DNA of 64,000 nucleotides from Echria macrotheca (taxonomy: Eukaryota > Ascomycota > Sordariomycetes > Sordariales > Schizotheciaceae). Below, piece by piece: positions 1 through 11,074 of the stretch; within the stretch, counting starts at the first letter, position 1, and every line of letters begins with the position of its first letter. The stretch spans positions 62,001-126,000 of the forward strand of contig MU839845.1 in NCBI GenBank assembly GCA_030411725.1, written 5' to 3'. Both the position numbers and the translations under genes were made by a program. A model generated the notes under the pieces. That model worked only from the letters and a program-made list of their open reading frames with translations, made no database searches and was not told the DNA's origin.

Positions 1-1112
1 GAAGAGGATGCGCCGAGCTGTATGGCGACGCGAGGAGCGCTTCCATCGTGCCCTGCCATGGTGCTGGAGAGGGTGGTGATATGGCTTTGTTGTGTGGTGG
101 TGGATTTTTTTCCCCCAGCGTAGAGGTTCGCAAGGCGCAGGACAGACTGACGTCGCGCAAGGTTGTGGCGTTTCATTCGCTGGCTGGGGCATGTGAGTGG
201 GGCTGATCCGGCAGGCTGAAGACCGGCTCTTCCGTTCCCGTCCAACGAGGTACCCTGCAGCCAAAGCTTCGGCTTGCGAAGCAAGCTCTACACCCGACAA
301 CGCACAAACTCAGCAACTTCTCACCCTCTGTCTGGCGCTCTCCTCTGTTACCTGTCCGGCTCTCCTATGGTTCTTTCTTTTCCAGCGGCCAAGCGGCCGG
401 CGCGACTCATCCCTTGGTTGTCCTCTCCCGCGGGCATACTCCTCGACACCTCCAAAGAAAGGACTCCCGCATGTCCCTCTGGAGTACGGAATACGGGGCT
501 GAGGTTACTCCCAGAGACTGGCTGGAGGAAGGGGCTTCAGGCTGGAAGCTGATGTTCCTGAGCCGTCGAGACCCTCACGAGATGCGCTCCAAACCACGTC
601 GGTCTAGGCTTGCTTCATCATCGAGCATCCGAGGATTCTGTCTTTTCCTCCCAGCATTCTCTTTCTCGCAGGTCTGGAGAAGGGTACCTTGGCCCGCACC
701 GCTGGTGGATTCCGACACCGTGGATTTATTTCCATCCGCACGGTGCTCTGGCCCGCGCTGAACGCGCGTATTTGCCCCCTCCAGGGCCTGAGTCCAGTGG
801 CACTCAGGCCTATCTCCCCGCTGTTCAGAGGTCGAGGTGCTGCGTCAGGCCCCCTCCCCTAACATTTTTGCGCGCCCAGTCACGTCCTGGCAATCTTCCC
901 CAAATCGCTGCAAGCATCTTGACCACCCCAACACGGCAAGAACAGAGATTTATCTCCTCTGTTTGTGATCGGTCAATCAATCAATCCAGCGACGGCAGTC
1001 GCAACACCCGCTCTTTTCATCAGCGACCATCGTGATTCTGGCTCTCCCTACTTGGTTCGACACATTTGCAACATCCGTTTTGAATTAAACGGATGTCGCC
1101 GTCGCCGATGAC
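1..1112. other. upstream region of vid21, no gene recognised
   Basis: This stretch precedes the vid21 start codon and probably contains its promoter and 5' leader. Several open frames of about 80-140 codons cross it, but none resembles a known family and they overlap each other in different frames. C/T-rich tracts such as those around 640-670 and 880-900 are typical of fungal promoters. The last 20 bases hold a small uORF, listed separately. The left edge could carry the end of another gene, but I cannot see one. Confidence 0.5.
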
Positions 1113-1116
1113 ATGA
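1093..1116 (+). promoter_or_regulatory. 7-codon uORF overlapping the vid21 start (ATGA)
   Basis: An ATG at 1093 opens a frame encoding MSPSPMT. It stops at TGA 1114-1116, which overlaps the vid21 initiation codon at 1113-1115, so the two share ATGA. The arrangement is seen directly. A role in termination-reinitiation or in damping vid21 translation is inferred and requires that the mRNA start upstream of 1093. Confidence 0.45.
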
Positions 1117-4100
1117 CTGAGGTCGCGCCCGCCGACCGCGAGAAGCTGCTGCGATCAAAACAGGCAGATGCAAAGTAAGATTAGTCTCAATCGATGCGGC
1201 GATTTTTTCCGATCATTTTGATGTGCGATGGTCGATACTAAAGCTTCGCAGTTCAATTCAGCTGTCGCGCAAACGGAAGCTGCGCGAGCTCTTCATCGTT
1301 GCGGCCGACGAGAATGCTTTCCCGAGGTTCGACCCCGTCGCGCCGCCGACCACAGCGGCCGAAATAAAATTTTTGATCGAGTGCGATCTATCGCAGTACG
1401 TTCTACTCGTGTTGTCCGTTATTGTTATAACTTCAACACCTGTTTGGGTCGTGTCAAACGGGCTCTTGTATTGATGATCCTTGCATAGGGGCCGTCGATT
1501 TAGCGACCGAAACATCCCCAAATACACCACGCGATTCTTCGACGCGATCGGAAAGCATCTTACTGTCGCAGATCCAACATCGGCTGGGGGTTTGCAAGCA
1601 GTCGCATCGAAATACCACCCCGAGAACGGTCTTGCGAAGCCTGGGCCGACTGACAAGGCTGGATTGGAACGCTCCCAGGACGCTCTTCCACAGACGAACG
1701 GCCATTTCGAACCACCGACATTTCAACAATCACTACCTATAGACCTTGGACAATCAACGGATCGTGGCCTCGATAAAGACGCACAGATCGATCACTATGG
1801 TCCGGGACGCAAACGTATGCCAGACTCTGGCCGGGTTGCTACTGAACACGCCCGAGAACAGCTCACCAAGACTTCGCCGGGCATCGCACACGTGTCGACC
1901 ACCCCCAAGAATGTCTCGACGTCTTCTCGACCAGTTTCCTCACCATCCGAAGAACCGGGTGCGTCTCCAATCGGCTCTCGCCCCGACCAGGCCTCCTCTG
2001 TCGGAGAACCGGCACAGCGAGGGGAAGCAGATGGAATCCGGGATCAAGCAAAGCTAGAGGATGGTTCCAATAACGGGCAAATACCGCAAGGGGACGCGGC
2101 TCGATACCCAGACGCGCTGTCGTCCCCAGGATCTACGGCTCAGTCAACGTTGACTACCGTCGCGCACGAGGGGTCTGCTGACACTAGCCCGGATCATGAA
2201 GAGTCACATTATTCAGGGAAGCTGGATGATGAAATGGAAGACGCTTCAGAGGGTTCTCGTTCCGGAGAGCCCGAAGACCGCGATGAGACTGAGACAAAGC
2301 TACCTCCTTCAACGGCCGGAACAACACAAACCATCTCCCAAGGTGTTAGTGGAGTCGAGGCCCAGTTGCTGGAAGAAAGTGCTGCTGCCCAGCAGCTAAC
2401 TCAAGGCATTGCGCAACCGGTTCCATCTGGACAGAATGTCGCCGTGCCGGCACCTACGACAGGGGAGGATATGGCTAGCAGTTTGGCGCTGCCTAAGGGA
2501 GGTGTGAGCAGAGAAGAGGCCCCTGCCGTGATCGTGACATCTGAGGACGGAAAAACCCGAGAGCCGGACCCTGGCGCGACTCTGCAGCCTCCTATAGGAA
2601 TCACAGCCACTGATATGGCCCAGAAGCAAGGAAATATCCCGGCGCCAATGGAGCTGGACGTACCAGAGGTCACCGCTAACCCAACCTCCTCCACGATGTC
2701 GGCTGAGCTGTCACCTGCCTTCGCCATACCATCAGTGAGAGACGTGGCCGTTCCAGCCGCTGGCGAGAAGGCAAGCCCGCGACCAGCAACCCCCGTGACA
2801 TCGACAACCACAGATGCATCCTTTAGCGATTCCCGGAGTCAGCCGCAACCACCGGCGTCCACTGCGCCAGCCACCAGCCCGACAGCTGCCGTTTCGGAGT
2901 CTCCCCGAGAGGAAAGGAGTGCGGAGAAAAGAGCCGAAGCTTCACAGTCGCTGTCGGCGCCCCAGCTAAAGCTTCTCACGAAGACCCGTGACAGGAGACG
3001 AAGAAGCGTCCCTACAGTTATTTTTGGCAAGCAACCCAAGAAGCAAAAGGCTTCAGACGACAACGCTCTGGTTACCAGTCGAGACCAGCAAGACCATATA
3101 CCAACCGATGATTACTTCACACCCCTTTTCATCGAAGGCTTCACTAGGAATTCGCCGTGGATGAAGCCGATTGAGAAGCTGCTCAATCAGGCCCACAAGA
3201 CAGTGTCTACCTCTGACCAGTTTGTTTCCATTTTAGACCACCAAGCGTGTAAGATATTGCGACGGGTCTATCATTTGCAACAGCACGACAAGTGGTCACT
3301 GAGACAACCGATGCGATGTCCCGAACCAACACGACCGCCTTCTCACTTTGATGTTCTGTTGCAGGAAATGAAATGGATGCGGACCGACTTCAGAGAGGAA
3401 CGGAAATGGAAGCGAACAGTCGCTCGGAACCTGGCTTATGCCTGCGCAGAATGGGTCTCGTCAAGCCCGGCTGAACGAAAACTCATGCAGGTCGAAGCTG
3501 TTATTCCTCCCCTCCCAGCGGACAGTGCGGCCAACGACGTCGCATCTGATCCCGTTCCTGATCTTACCCACTCGGATTCGGTCATGGACGATTTGCCGGG
3601 TGAGCAAGAGGAGGAATTTCCTCAGGTCTCTATTCAGACGATTGCACCATCCATGCTCTTCGCCCTACAGGATGATGAGGTGGTGTTCGGGTTGCAGCCG
3701 TCCAAGACCGCGGATGAGCTGCTTGCCAACTTACCCCTGTACGGCTCGCCTCTCCAAGTCCCCAAGCCTGATCTTGTGGGCCAGGAGTACGATCCGGATG
3801 CACACTGGAGACGGCCAGCTCTTCCGCTCAGCAAATATGTGGAGGGCGAGATGGTCTTGGCAGCCAAGCCGCCTCCCCGGAAGAAGGCTCGATTTCAGTA
3901 CGAACCTGACAGTTCGGGTGACTCGGGCGACGAGGTGATATTCGGCGCCTTGCCCGATGACGGCCTCAGATTAGAGCCCGCAAATTCCGATGTTGCCCTC
4001 TTCGCCCCAGAGATGAAAGCCACGCGAGATCGGATCCACGCGGCGCACCAATTCCGCCCTCCTAGCGAGTTCATGATGCCTCCCCAAAGCTTCTATGAAA

Positions 4101-5816
4101 ACCGGCAAGCTTCACAGTGGACGTGGGCTGAGGACACCCGACTGAAGTCTCTGGTGTGCGAATACTCCTATAATTGGTCCTTGATCTCGTCTTTGATATC
4201 CAGCCAATCGTTGAATGTGTCGGGTGCCGAGCGAAGAACGCCTTGGGAGTGTTTCGAGCGCTGGGTCAACCTCGAAGGCCTACCTGCCGACTTTGCACGA
4301 TCGCCTTATTTCAAGAATTACCAGTCCAGGATAGACGCCGCCCAGGCGGTTATTGCTGCGCAAAATGATAAGGCGCAGGCTCTCGCGCAGGCACAAGTTG
4401 GCTCCAACGGGGCTGTAGTACCGGCGCAGAAGCGGAGGCCTACCACGACAGTCCGTGTTGAGCGCCGCCGCAACCAAAGGCACCTGAGCATTATCGATGC
4501 AATGAGGAAGCTCGCCAAGAAGCGAGAGAACCTCGCGCAGAGAGCAGCACAACAGGCCAATGTCGCAGCAGTTCGGAAAGCTAATGAAGCACCGAGACAA
4601 CAGGGTCCGAGCAAGACTCCTAGAGACTACAGCTTAATGAGATGGGAGCGAGACCAGCAGCTTGCGGAGAGGATGGCACAGTACGCCCGGCGGACGGAGA
4701 TAACCAAACGGGTAAGCCAGTCTTTGTGTCTTTTCGAGGCCCCTTTGCTAACAGCTTCAGCAGGCGATCCAGCAGCAAGTACAGCCACATGCCGGCCAAA
4801 TTCAGGGAACGCCGGGAGCAGTCCCAAATCCCCAAATGGCGGCACAAGCAGCAGCGGCGGCGGCGGCAGCAGCAGGGTCCATGAATAGCGCGGCCCGGGT
4901 TAACATTCCCGGCCAGCTCGCCGTTCCTGCCCAGCCCCGGCCTCCTGCCCGCCCTCCTATACAACCCCCTGCAGGTATCGCCTCGTCCGTCCAGGCAGGT
5001 CAGCTCCCCAGTGGTCTCGTGCCACAGCTGCCCATGGGTGCCATCCCCCAAGCACAACTTCAAGCTGCTATGCAGGCGCAGCACAGACTTCCAGTTGCCA
5101 CACCGCAACCAGATATCAATCTGGTGATGCAGGCCAAGAGGATTCAGGACCAGCAACGGGCTGCGGTGCAGCTACAACAGCAGCAGCAGCAACAACAACA
5201 GATCCAGCAGCAAGTCCAACAAGGCCAAGTACCGCACCCGCATCCCATGTCGGGTCAACAACCACAGCAGTTGGGACAAATGAATGGCACGCATGGATCG
5301 CCCCCGCCGATGAGAAATGTCATCAATAATGTCAACCAAGGCGCTTTCATGTCGAATGCACAGGCCATGATGGTGTCGTTCAATGCACAAAACAGCGGTG
5401 TCGTTGCCACATCGCCGGGTGCCGGGCTGACGATGCCATCCATGTCGGCCGGATCACCGAGGGGACTGACGATTCCTCAAACGCAACTGCCGATAGTAGC
5501 ACAGAAGCTTAGAGAGCTGGAGCAGCACTTGAGGAAGACGCATCCTCAGGCGTCCCCCGAGACGATTAAACAGCTTGCAACGGAACAGCTGGGGAGGCTG
5601 ATCGTGCAGCAAAGCGCAATGAACGCAGCCGCGGGTGGCGGCGTTCAGCAAGGGATGAATGGCATGGCAGCAACAACCAGCCCTCATCAGTACGCTCAAC
5701 TATTACGAGCCCAGCAGGCTCAGCAAGCAGCAGTACAGCAAGCAGCGGCACAGCAACAAGCAGGCCAACATCAGAGGCAGTCCAGCGGGAGTGCTACCCC
5801 GGTGCCGGGGAAGTGA
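1113..5816 (+). CDS. vid21: Vid21/Eaf1, NuA4 histone acetyltransferase scaffold subunit
   Basis: Eaf1/Vid21 is the platform subunit of the NuA4 histone H4/H2A acetyltransferase in the nucleus. Model: exons 1113-1174, 1252-1395, 1489-4711 and 4761-5816, giving 1494 aa with every junction in frame. The joined N-terminus reads MTEVAPADREKLLRS, then LSRKRKLRELF and ECDLSQGRRF, as expected for the family. An HSA domain (FDVLLQEMKWMRTDFREERK, about residues 686-723) should bind actin and actin-related protein. A Myb/SANT-like domain (about 943-1001) starts at WTWAEDTRLKSL. The first 600 residues are disordered and S/T/P/E-rich. The C-terminus has poly-Ala and poly-Gln tracts from CAG/CAA repeats (about 4838-4880 and 5176-5220). 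The last intron ends in a CAGCAG tandem acceptor, so one Gln (CAG, 4761-4763) may be optional. The start is the first ATG in frame with the conserved N-terminus. Confidence 0.92.
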
Positions 5817-6156
5817 AGATGATGCTGGAGCCAGTCGCTTGGACGGGCATGATTACTCCGTCAAGGGATGGAAATGAGAAATGTGGGATGCTTTACTGTA
5901 GATATTCAGCGGACCAATACTGTGGTCCTAGTACATACTTAATTCCTGACGGCTGTCAGTTGATGAGCGAGAACAGTAGCATCTGTAGCGGAGATTTCGA
6001 AGAATCGAAGGCAGTCAGCTCGAAATGTGTGCTCCAGAAAGTTGTCCGATAAGCTGATAAGAGTGCGTGCCCCACTTAAAAATTTCGAGCTGCATCGAGA
6101 AACCGATCCGAGAGAGGAGGATTCTGTTCCACTTGACCAGCAAACACCAGAGCAAG
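5817..6156. other. vid21-mak11 intergenic region
   Basis: The 340 bases between two genes on the same strand must hold the 3' end of vid21 and the promoter and leader of mak11. No further ORF, RNA gene or strong motif is visible. Confidence 0.5.
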
Positions 6157-7662
6157 ATGGCGAAAAGAAAGCGAGACGGCCCGTCGGAAAGTGACAATCG
6201 TGAAAGCAAGGTCCCGGCTAAGAGAAGTAAGCCTCAACACAGCGACAACCGTTCGGCGCCGCACAAGCTGGGCAGCGGAAGCGCCCTCACAATCCAGATT
6301 GTCGCGGGGTCTTACGACCGAGTTCTTCACGGCATCACAGCAACCGTCCGCAATCCGACCGAGCCCTCTTCCAGTCACTCGAAGACCAAGAATGGAAGCT
6401 CGGCCTCCAAAGATGTCGAGTTCGCGGACACATTCCTCTTCAACGCCCACTCGTCATCCATCCGCTGCATAGCGCTGTCACCGCCGTCGGTCCCAATCCC
6501 CGGCCAAACGCAAAAGGTGCTCCTCGCCTCGGGCAGCACCGACGAGCGAATCAACATCTACAACCTGTCGGCGCACCCGCCGTCGTCGCGGTCCGTCGAC
6601 GACCAGAAAGCGCTCTCGTCCATCACACCGCGGCCGGTGCTCGAGAACGCCAAGAACCGCGAGCTCGGCACGCTGCTCCACCACAGCTCCAACATCACGC
6701 GGCTGTCGTTCCCGAACCGGTCCAAGCTTTTGTCCGCGGCCGAGGACAGCACGGTCGGGGTGACGCGCACGCGCGACTGGACGCTGCTGCACACGTTCAA
6801 GTGTCCGGTCCCGAAAATGCAGGGCCGGCCCAGCGGCGACACGGCGGCGGCGGGGGGCGCGCCGTCCGGCGTCAACGACTTTGCCGTACACCCGTCCAAC
6901 AAGATCATGATCAGCGTCAGCAAGGGCGAGCATTGCATGCGGCTGTGGAACCTGGAGACGGGCAAGAAGGCGCGGGTGCTCAACTTTGAGCGGCAGGCGC
7001 TGGCGGAGATTGGCGAGGGCCGGCACTCGACGGGCGAGGCGCGGAGGATCGTCTGGGGCAGTGCCGACGAGGAGGACGAGTTTGCCGTGGGGTTTGATCG
7101 CGATGTGCTCGTGTACAGCATGGACTGCCGGGTCAAGTGCCGGTTGATGCGCGATACGAGGACCAAGATTCACGAGCTGTGCTACGTTGAGACGGAAGGG
7201 GCTGAGACGGTGTTGGCTGTGTCGACGGAGGACGGGAGGCTTTTGTTTTTCTCTACGGCCAAGGAGAATATCACGGCGCTGGTGGAGGAGAAGGACAAGA
7301 AGACGGCGCACCTGGCGTCTGCCAAGATGGTGGCTCAACTTGGAGGGAAGGAGGCGGGTGTCGGTGGGAGGATCAAGGACTTTTCGATACTACCGGTCGA
7401 GGATGAGGATGGGCAAAAGTCATGGTACGTTGCTACGGGCAACAGTGACGGCACGGTCCGTCTGTGGCGGCTTGAGGCTGGGGATCTGAGGTCTACAGGC
7501 GAGGAGGGCAGACAAGTCGGCAAGCTGCTGGGGACGTATGGGACACAGAACAGAATCACTTGTTTGGAGGCCTTTATCATGATACCCCGGCCTGATGGAG
7601 CAGAGGAGAGCGAGTTCGAGTTTGAATCCGAGTCGTCGGAGGATAGCGACGACGATGAATAG
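6157..7662 (+). CDS. mak11: Mak11-type WD40 protein, 60S ribosome biogenesis
   Basis: Mak11 (PAK1IP1 in animals) is a nucleolar WD40 protein needed for early 60S ribosomal subunit assembly. In yeast it was also found through killer-virus maintenance. This is a single exon encoding 501 aa. The start is the first in-frame ATG, in good context (AAGATGG), followed by a basic nuclear-localisation-like stretch MAKRKRDGPSES. The WD fold begins at LTIQIVAGSYDRVLHGITA, the family hallmark region. Repeats continue through ASGSTDERINIYNL, LLSAAEDSTVGVTRTRDW, MRLWNLETGK and SDGTVRLWRLEAG. The C-terminus ends in an acidic tail rich in E, S and D. Relative to yeast Mak11, the protein has insertions between blades, for example around codons 215-230 (GDTAAAGGAPSG). 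A long antisense open frame over the gene is a codon-bias shadow. Confidence 0.9.
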   Translation: MAKRKRDGPSESDNRESKVPAKRSKPQHSDNRSAPHKLGSGSALTIQIVAGSYDRVLHGITATVRNPTEPSSSHSKTKNGSSASKDVEFADTFLFNAHSSSIRCIALSPPSVPIPGQTQKVLLASGSTDERINIYNLSAHPPSSRSVDDQKALSSITPRPVLENAKNRELGTLLHHSSNITRLSFPNRSKLLSAAEDSTVGVTRTRDWTLLHTFKCPVPKMQGRPSGDTAAAGGAPSGVNDFAVHPSNKIMISVSKGEHCMRLWNLETGKKARVLNFERQALAEIGEGRHSTGEARRIVWGSADEEDEFAVGFDRDVLVYSMDCRVKCRLMRDTRTKIHELCYVETEGAETVLAVSTEDGRLLFFSTAKENITALVEEKDKKTAHLASAKMVAQLGGKEAGVGGRIKDFSILPVEDEDGQKSWYVATGNSDGTVRLWRLEAGDLRSTGEEGRQVGKLLGTYGTQNRITCLEAFIMIPRPDGAEESEFEFESESSEDSDDDE

Positions 7663-8933
7663 CTGGTAGATAGCGTGGATAGCTAAAATTGGTCAATGTT
7701 TAGACGTAACTATTCAGAGAGAGACGTCACTGTTGCTCTTGCTGCATCGTCTGCTGCCGTGACCTGGATCAGCTGACCGGGAGCGGCGGTTACCTGCAGG
7801 TTTCTGTCCCCGCTGCATGACTTTGAGTGAGAGCGTGAGAGGCAAGTGTGGGGTAGCGAGTTTTGACGAGTCAGGCGGGCGGGCGAAAATCCTGGGGTTG
7901 TGATCACATGCGAATTTTCCTTCCCGTCTTGCCGTCTCAGGGTTTTCCTCCCGATATGGTTTACAGGGGTGTTGTCGAGCGCAAATCAAATCGTTGGACG
8001 AATGGGAGAGAGATCAGAGCAAGCAGCGCGCGCGCAGGATTTATAGGTGAGGTAGCGAATCGGGGTCAGCGAGGGGAGAGGGGGAGAGGGGTGAACAATG
8101 CAATGCAGGTAATTATGCGTCTTGCGCTTCTTGTTGTTGGGGAGGTGCATGGTCGTTTTGCAGAAACTGGAAAGCTGGAAAACTGGATTTGTTGTTGCTT
8201 GGGCTGTGATGGAGGGGCGGCGAGATGGCAGTGATCTTTGAGGGTGAGGGTTGAGGACGGATAACTACCCTTTTGGAACAAGAGAAGGTCATTTTGAAGG
8301 ATATTTTTGATGCGGAAGGGGGATGGATATAAGTGAAAGGTATATAGTGTGTATATTTTGTGGGGAGGGCAAACGAATGAATAATGTTGTTGGGATGTTC
8401 ATAATGAGGGATGATATCAAGGCCAATTCGCAGCCGGGATTGGGTGGTTTTTTCTTTTCGTTCTCGGTTACCACACCACGCCGAGGAGGAGGAGGAGTCG
8501 ACAAGCCCCGGCCAGCCCAGTGCAACGCTGGGGTTCCTTTCCCTTTTTCCTCTTGACCTTTAAACTTTCCCCGCGTCCAACCGTGTCCGTGTCCTCTTTC
8601 GTCTCGTACGAAATAGTGGCGACGACATTCCGATATATTTGTTGTCTCGGACTCTTTACGTCGTCAGGGCAGCCGTCAGCTGCCGTTGGTTTTTCGTTGT
8701 GATTTTGCGAGCGAGACAAACGCGTGTTCATCCCTGCGCCGATCCGATCTTCAGTGATATTCGATCCTCGTCTGTCCTCCTCCTCCCCATTCTCGTTTTC
8801 CGTCAAACCTCCAATTCTTTAATCCTGACATATATCTACTCAAAGTTTCTCTCCCAACGCGACGAAGAACCCAGAAGAGCGACCATCACCCCGAGAGCAA
8901 CAGCCTCTATCAGAGAGAAGAAGAAAAAATAAA
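7663..8933. other. mak11-INSIG intergenic region
   Basis: This 1.27 kb lies between two plus-strand genes. It contains the mak11 3' end and the long promoter and leader of the INSIG gene, with many pyrimidine tracts after 8530. Open frames here are short and overlap each other. No RNA gene is recognised. A sterol-response-like motif close to the start codon is listed separately. Confidence 0.5.
8885..8894 (+). promoter_or_regulatory. possible SRE-like element upstream of INSIG gene
   Basis: The sequence ATCACCCCGA lies 40 bp before the INSIG start codon. It resembles the mammalian SRE-1 core ATCACCCCAC at 8 of 10 positions. Its position suggests it is within the 5' leader rather than the promoter, so function is doubtful. 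It is listed because INSIG genes are SREBP targets in some organisms. Confidence 0.2.
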
Positions 8934-10253
8934 ATGGACCCCCCGGGAAGTCCAACTCCAGGTCCTCCCGGCCCAGGAGAAACAGAAGGCCCCCAAATCA
9001 TCCGCCCGATCCCCCGCCGCCCCTTCTCCCTACACTTCACCACGCCCACGCCGCCCGACGAGGAAGGGGGGGAGAACTCGGAACTGGCGACGCCGCACAA
9101 CAACCCCAAGATCAGCGCGCACGACCTGCGCTTCCTCGATCCGCGCTACCAGCAACAACAGAAAAACGAAGACTCGGACCTCAGCCGCGCAACCTCGCTC
9201 ATGAACCTGACGTCGTCCACGCTCTTCGGGATCTACGCGCCTACCACGCCGGGAGGAGGACGTGAAGATCGCGACGGGTACGGCGGATATGGGGAAGCGT
9301 CACCGTGGGGGACCGGCGCCGAGACGCCCGCGCGTCTTCTTCCCCCGTTAGCGTCGGGGGTTGACGAGGCTACGTTGCGGTTGATGAAGAAGCGTTCTGC
9401 TGCAGCACCTGAACAGCCGCGACGTGGTCCGTCGTATTCGGTGATCGCTGCGGACGGGACTACAACAGAGAAAAAGACGTCGAGGGTGGTCGTCGTGTCG
9501 TCGCTTGTTCTGCGTGCGGCGCTGCTCTTTGGATTGGGTATGGGTTATGGCGTGCTCGTCACGCGGTTGCCCAAGCAGCGGACTTTGTCGCCTGCTTTTG
9601 AGGATATTGCCCGCGTGGAGAGTGGGACGTTGGACTGGCGGTATCTTGCGTTCTGGGGCGTGGCCGGGGTGGTTCTGGGAAGTTTGTTGCCGTGGTTCGA
9701 TCGCGTGTGGGAGGATGCTTTTTCCGCCCGGAGGAAACAACCATCATCCTCGCCAAAGTCAGGCGGCGGCGCTGCTGGGAGGGGAGAGGCAGACTGGGCG
9801 CTCGTGGTGAGGGGGATAGGCGCGTTCGTGGGGATTGTGTTTGCGATTCGAAAACTGCCGTGGACGTCGACGATGCAGGTCTCCCTGACGCTGGCGCTGG
9901 CGAATCCGTTTCTGTGGTATCTCATTGATCGGTCAAAGCCTGGGTTTTTGTTGAGCGCGGCCGTGGGCATCACCGGGGGCGCCGTGTTGTTGGGTGTTAA
10001 TCGGGATGTTATGCCCGCGCCGGCTGGGCTTTTGTCGGCGAGTTCGGCTGGGGGGGGTGGGATAGGAGGGAGGAATTATACCGTTGCAGCTGGGAACGGG
10101 AATGGGGGGTTGGCGTCGCAGGAGACGGTCGAGGCGGGGATATGGATGGTTAGCGTGCTATTTTGCAGCTGTGTGTGCTTTGGGAATATCGGGAGGAGGT
10201 TGGCGTTGAATGGCGAGGCGGCGGCGAGGGGGCGCTGGGGCGGTGTTAGGTGA
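8934..10253 (+). CDS. INSIG-family ER membrane protein (sterol regulation)
   Basis: INSIG proteins sit in the ER membrane and regulate SREBP/SCAP trafficking or HMG-CoA reductase. This intronless gene encodes 439 aa. The first 180 residues are polar and proline-rich (MDPPGSPTPGPPGPGETEG) and should be cytosolic. Six hydrophobic segments follow, at about 184-209, 235-255, 288-306, 311-331, 337-355 and 401-420, matching the six-TM INSIG fold. Family signatures are WYLIDRSKPGF (residues 328-338), which carries the Asp equivalent to the SCAP-contacting Asp of human Insig-1, and FGNIGRRLAL near the end. Two fungus-specific polar or Gly-rich loops interrupt the domain, near residues 264-285 and 365-392. 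The start context AAAATGG is good. The partner may be SCAP/SREBP or Hmg reductase; the sequence cannot say which. Confidence 0.88.
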   Translation: MDPPGSPTPGPPGPGETEGPQIIRPIPRRPFSLHFTTPTPPDEEGGENSELATPHNNPKISAHDLRFLDPRYQQQQKNEDSDLSRATSLMNLTSSTLFGIYAPTTPGGGREDRDGYGGYGEASPWGTGAETPARLLPPLASGVDEATLRLMKKRSAAAPEQPRRGPSYSVIAADGTTTEKKTSRVVVVSSLVLRAALLFGLGMGYGVLVTRLPKQRTLSPAFEDIARVESGTLDWRYLAFWGVAGVVLGSLLPWFDRVWEDAFSARRKQPSSSPKSGGGAAGRGEADWALVVRGIGAFVGIVFAIRKLPWTSTMQVSLTLALANPFLWYLIDRSKPGFLLSAAVGITGGAVLLGVNRDVMPAPAGLLSASSAGGGGIGGRNYTVAAGNGNGGLASQETVEAGIWMVSVLFCSCVCFGNIGRRLALNGEAAARGRWGGVR

Positions 10254-11074
10254 TTTCTTTTCCTGGGATTCTTCTGTCTTTCTTGTGACCCTGGCTGTGA
10301 AAAAGGCAGGAGGCTACTGGATATCTATGTAACCATATGGATGACTTGGGGGTTTGGTCAAAAAGGGCATTGTCGGGTGGGTTTGGGATAGGTTAGGATT
10401 CGAAAGGTCCGGGATGGACAGGGCTGACTCTACCGCTGGTTTTCTGTATACCCTCTTTGTACTGTATTGGATGTGAAGAAGTGCAGGTAAAGATGCTTGT
10501 TTGTAAAAGAGGAGATGGCCCTGTGGCCGTGGCTAAATCCAGGGCCCTGCTTCAGTACGTGCCTTCCATCTTGCCTGGGGTGCTCTTTCCTGGCCCAACA
10601 GATGCCTGCTCCCTTGCATGAGCTGTTCCTCCTCCTCCATGTCTCTTTGTCTCTTTGTCTCTAGGGCGAAGAAAACAACAACTGAAGAAGGGATCTCAAA
10701 CAGGTATGTATGTCAGGGTCCTCTGGGGCTGTGGCCTCGAACTTATTGTTGGTAATTTGATCGTTTTGCTCTCCTGTATTTTCTATTGAGACCAGCTGTC
10801 TATTGGATATCGGCATTCGACGTTATCAAAAATACACTCCTCCAAATGATGATACAATGCATAACGATACAGATACCCTCCATCCATTGCCCAGAATACC
10901 CAGTGCTCGCTGTAAACATCCCCAAAGTTCTTCATTCACATCACGCCACACGACCTCGACAGGGACCTGAATATCTCCGTCAACATTGCCGATCTGATTC
11001 ATAACTCTGAAAAATCAGCTACGGCGTCGACGACCAAATGGCGGCGCACAGAGTAGACACAAAAAGGGGGCAGC
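10254..11074. other. convergent intergenic region
   Basis: The region between the 3' ends of the INSIG gene (+) and the RING-LON gene (-) should hold both 3' UTRs and terminators. It contains CTCTTTGTCTCTTTGTCTCT-type pyrimidine repeats near 10640-10660. No convincing gene is seen. An optional minus-strand 3' intron of the RING-LON gene may lie at 11007-11078. Confidence 0.5.

Noticed and set aside
6478..7338. 286-codon antisense frame over mak11
   Set aside because: Arg/Leu-rich shadow; the plus strand encodes a clear WD40 protein.
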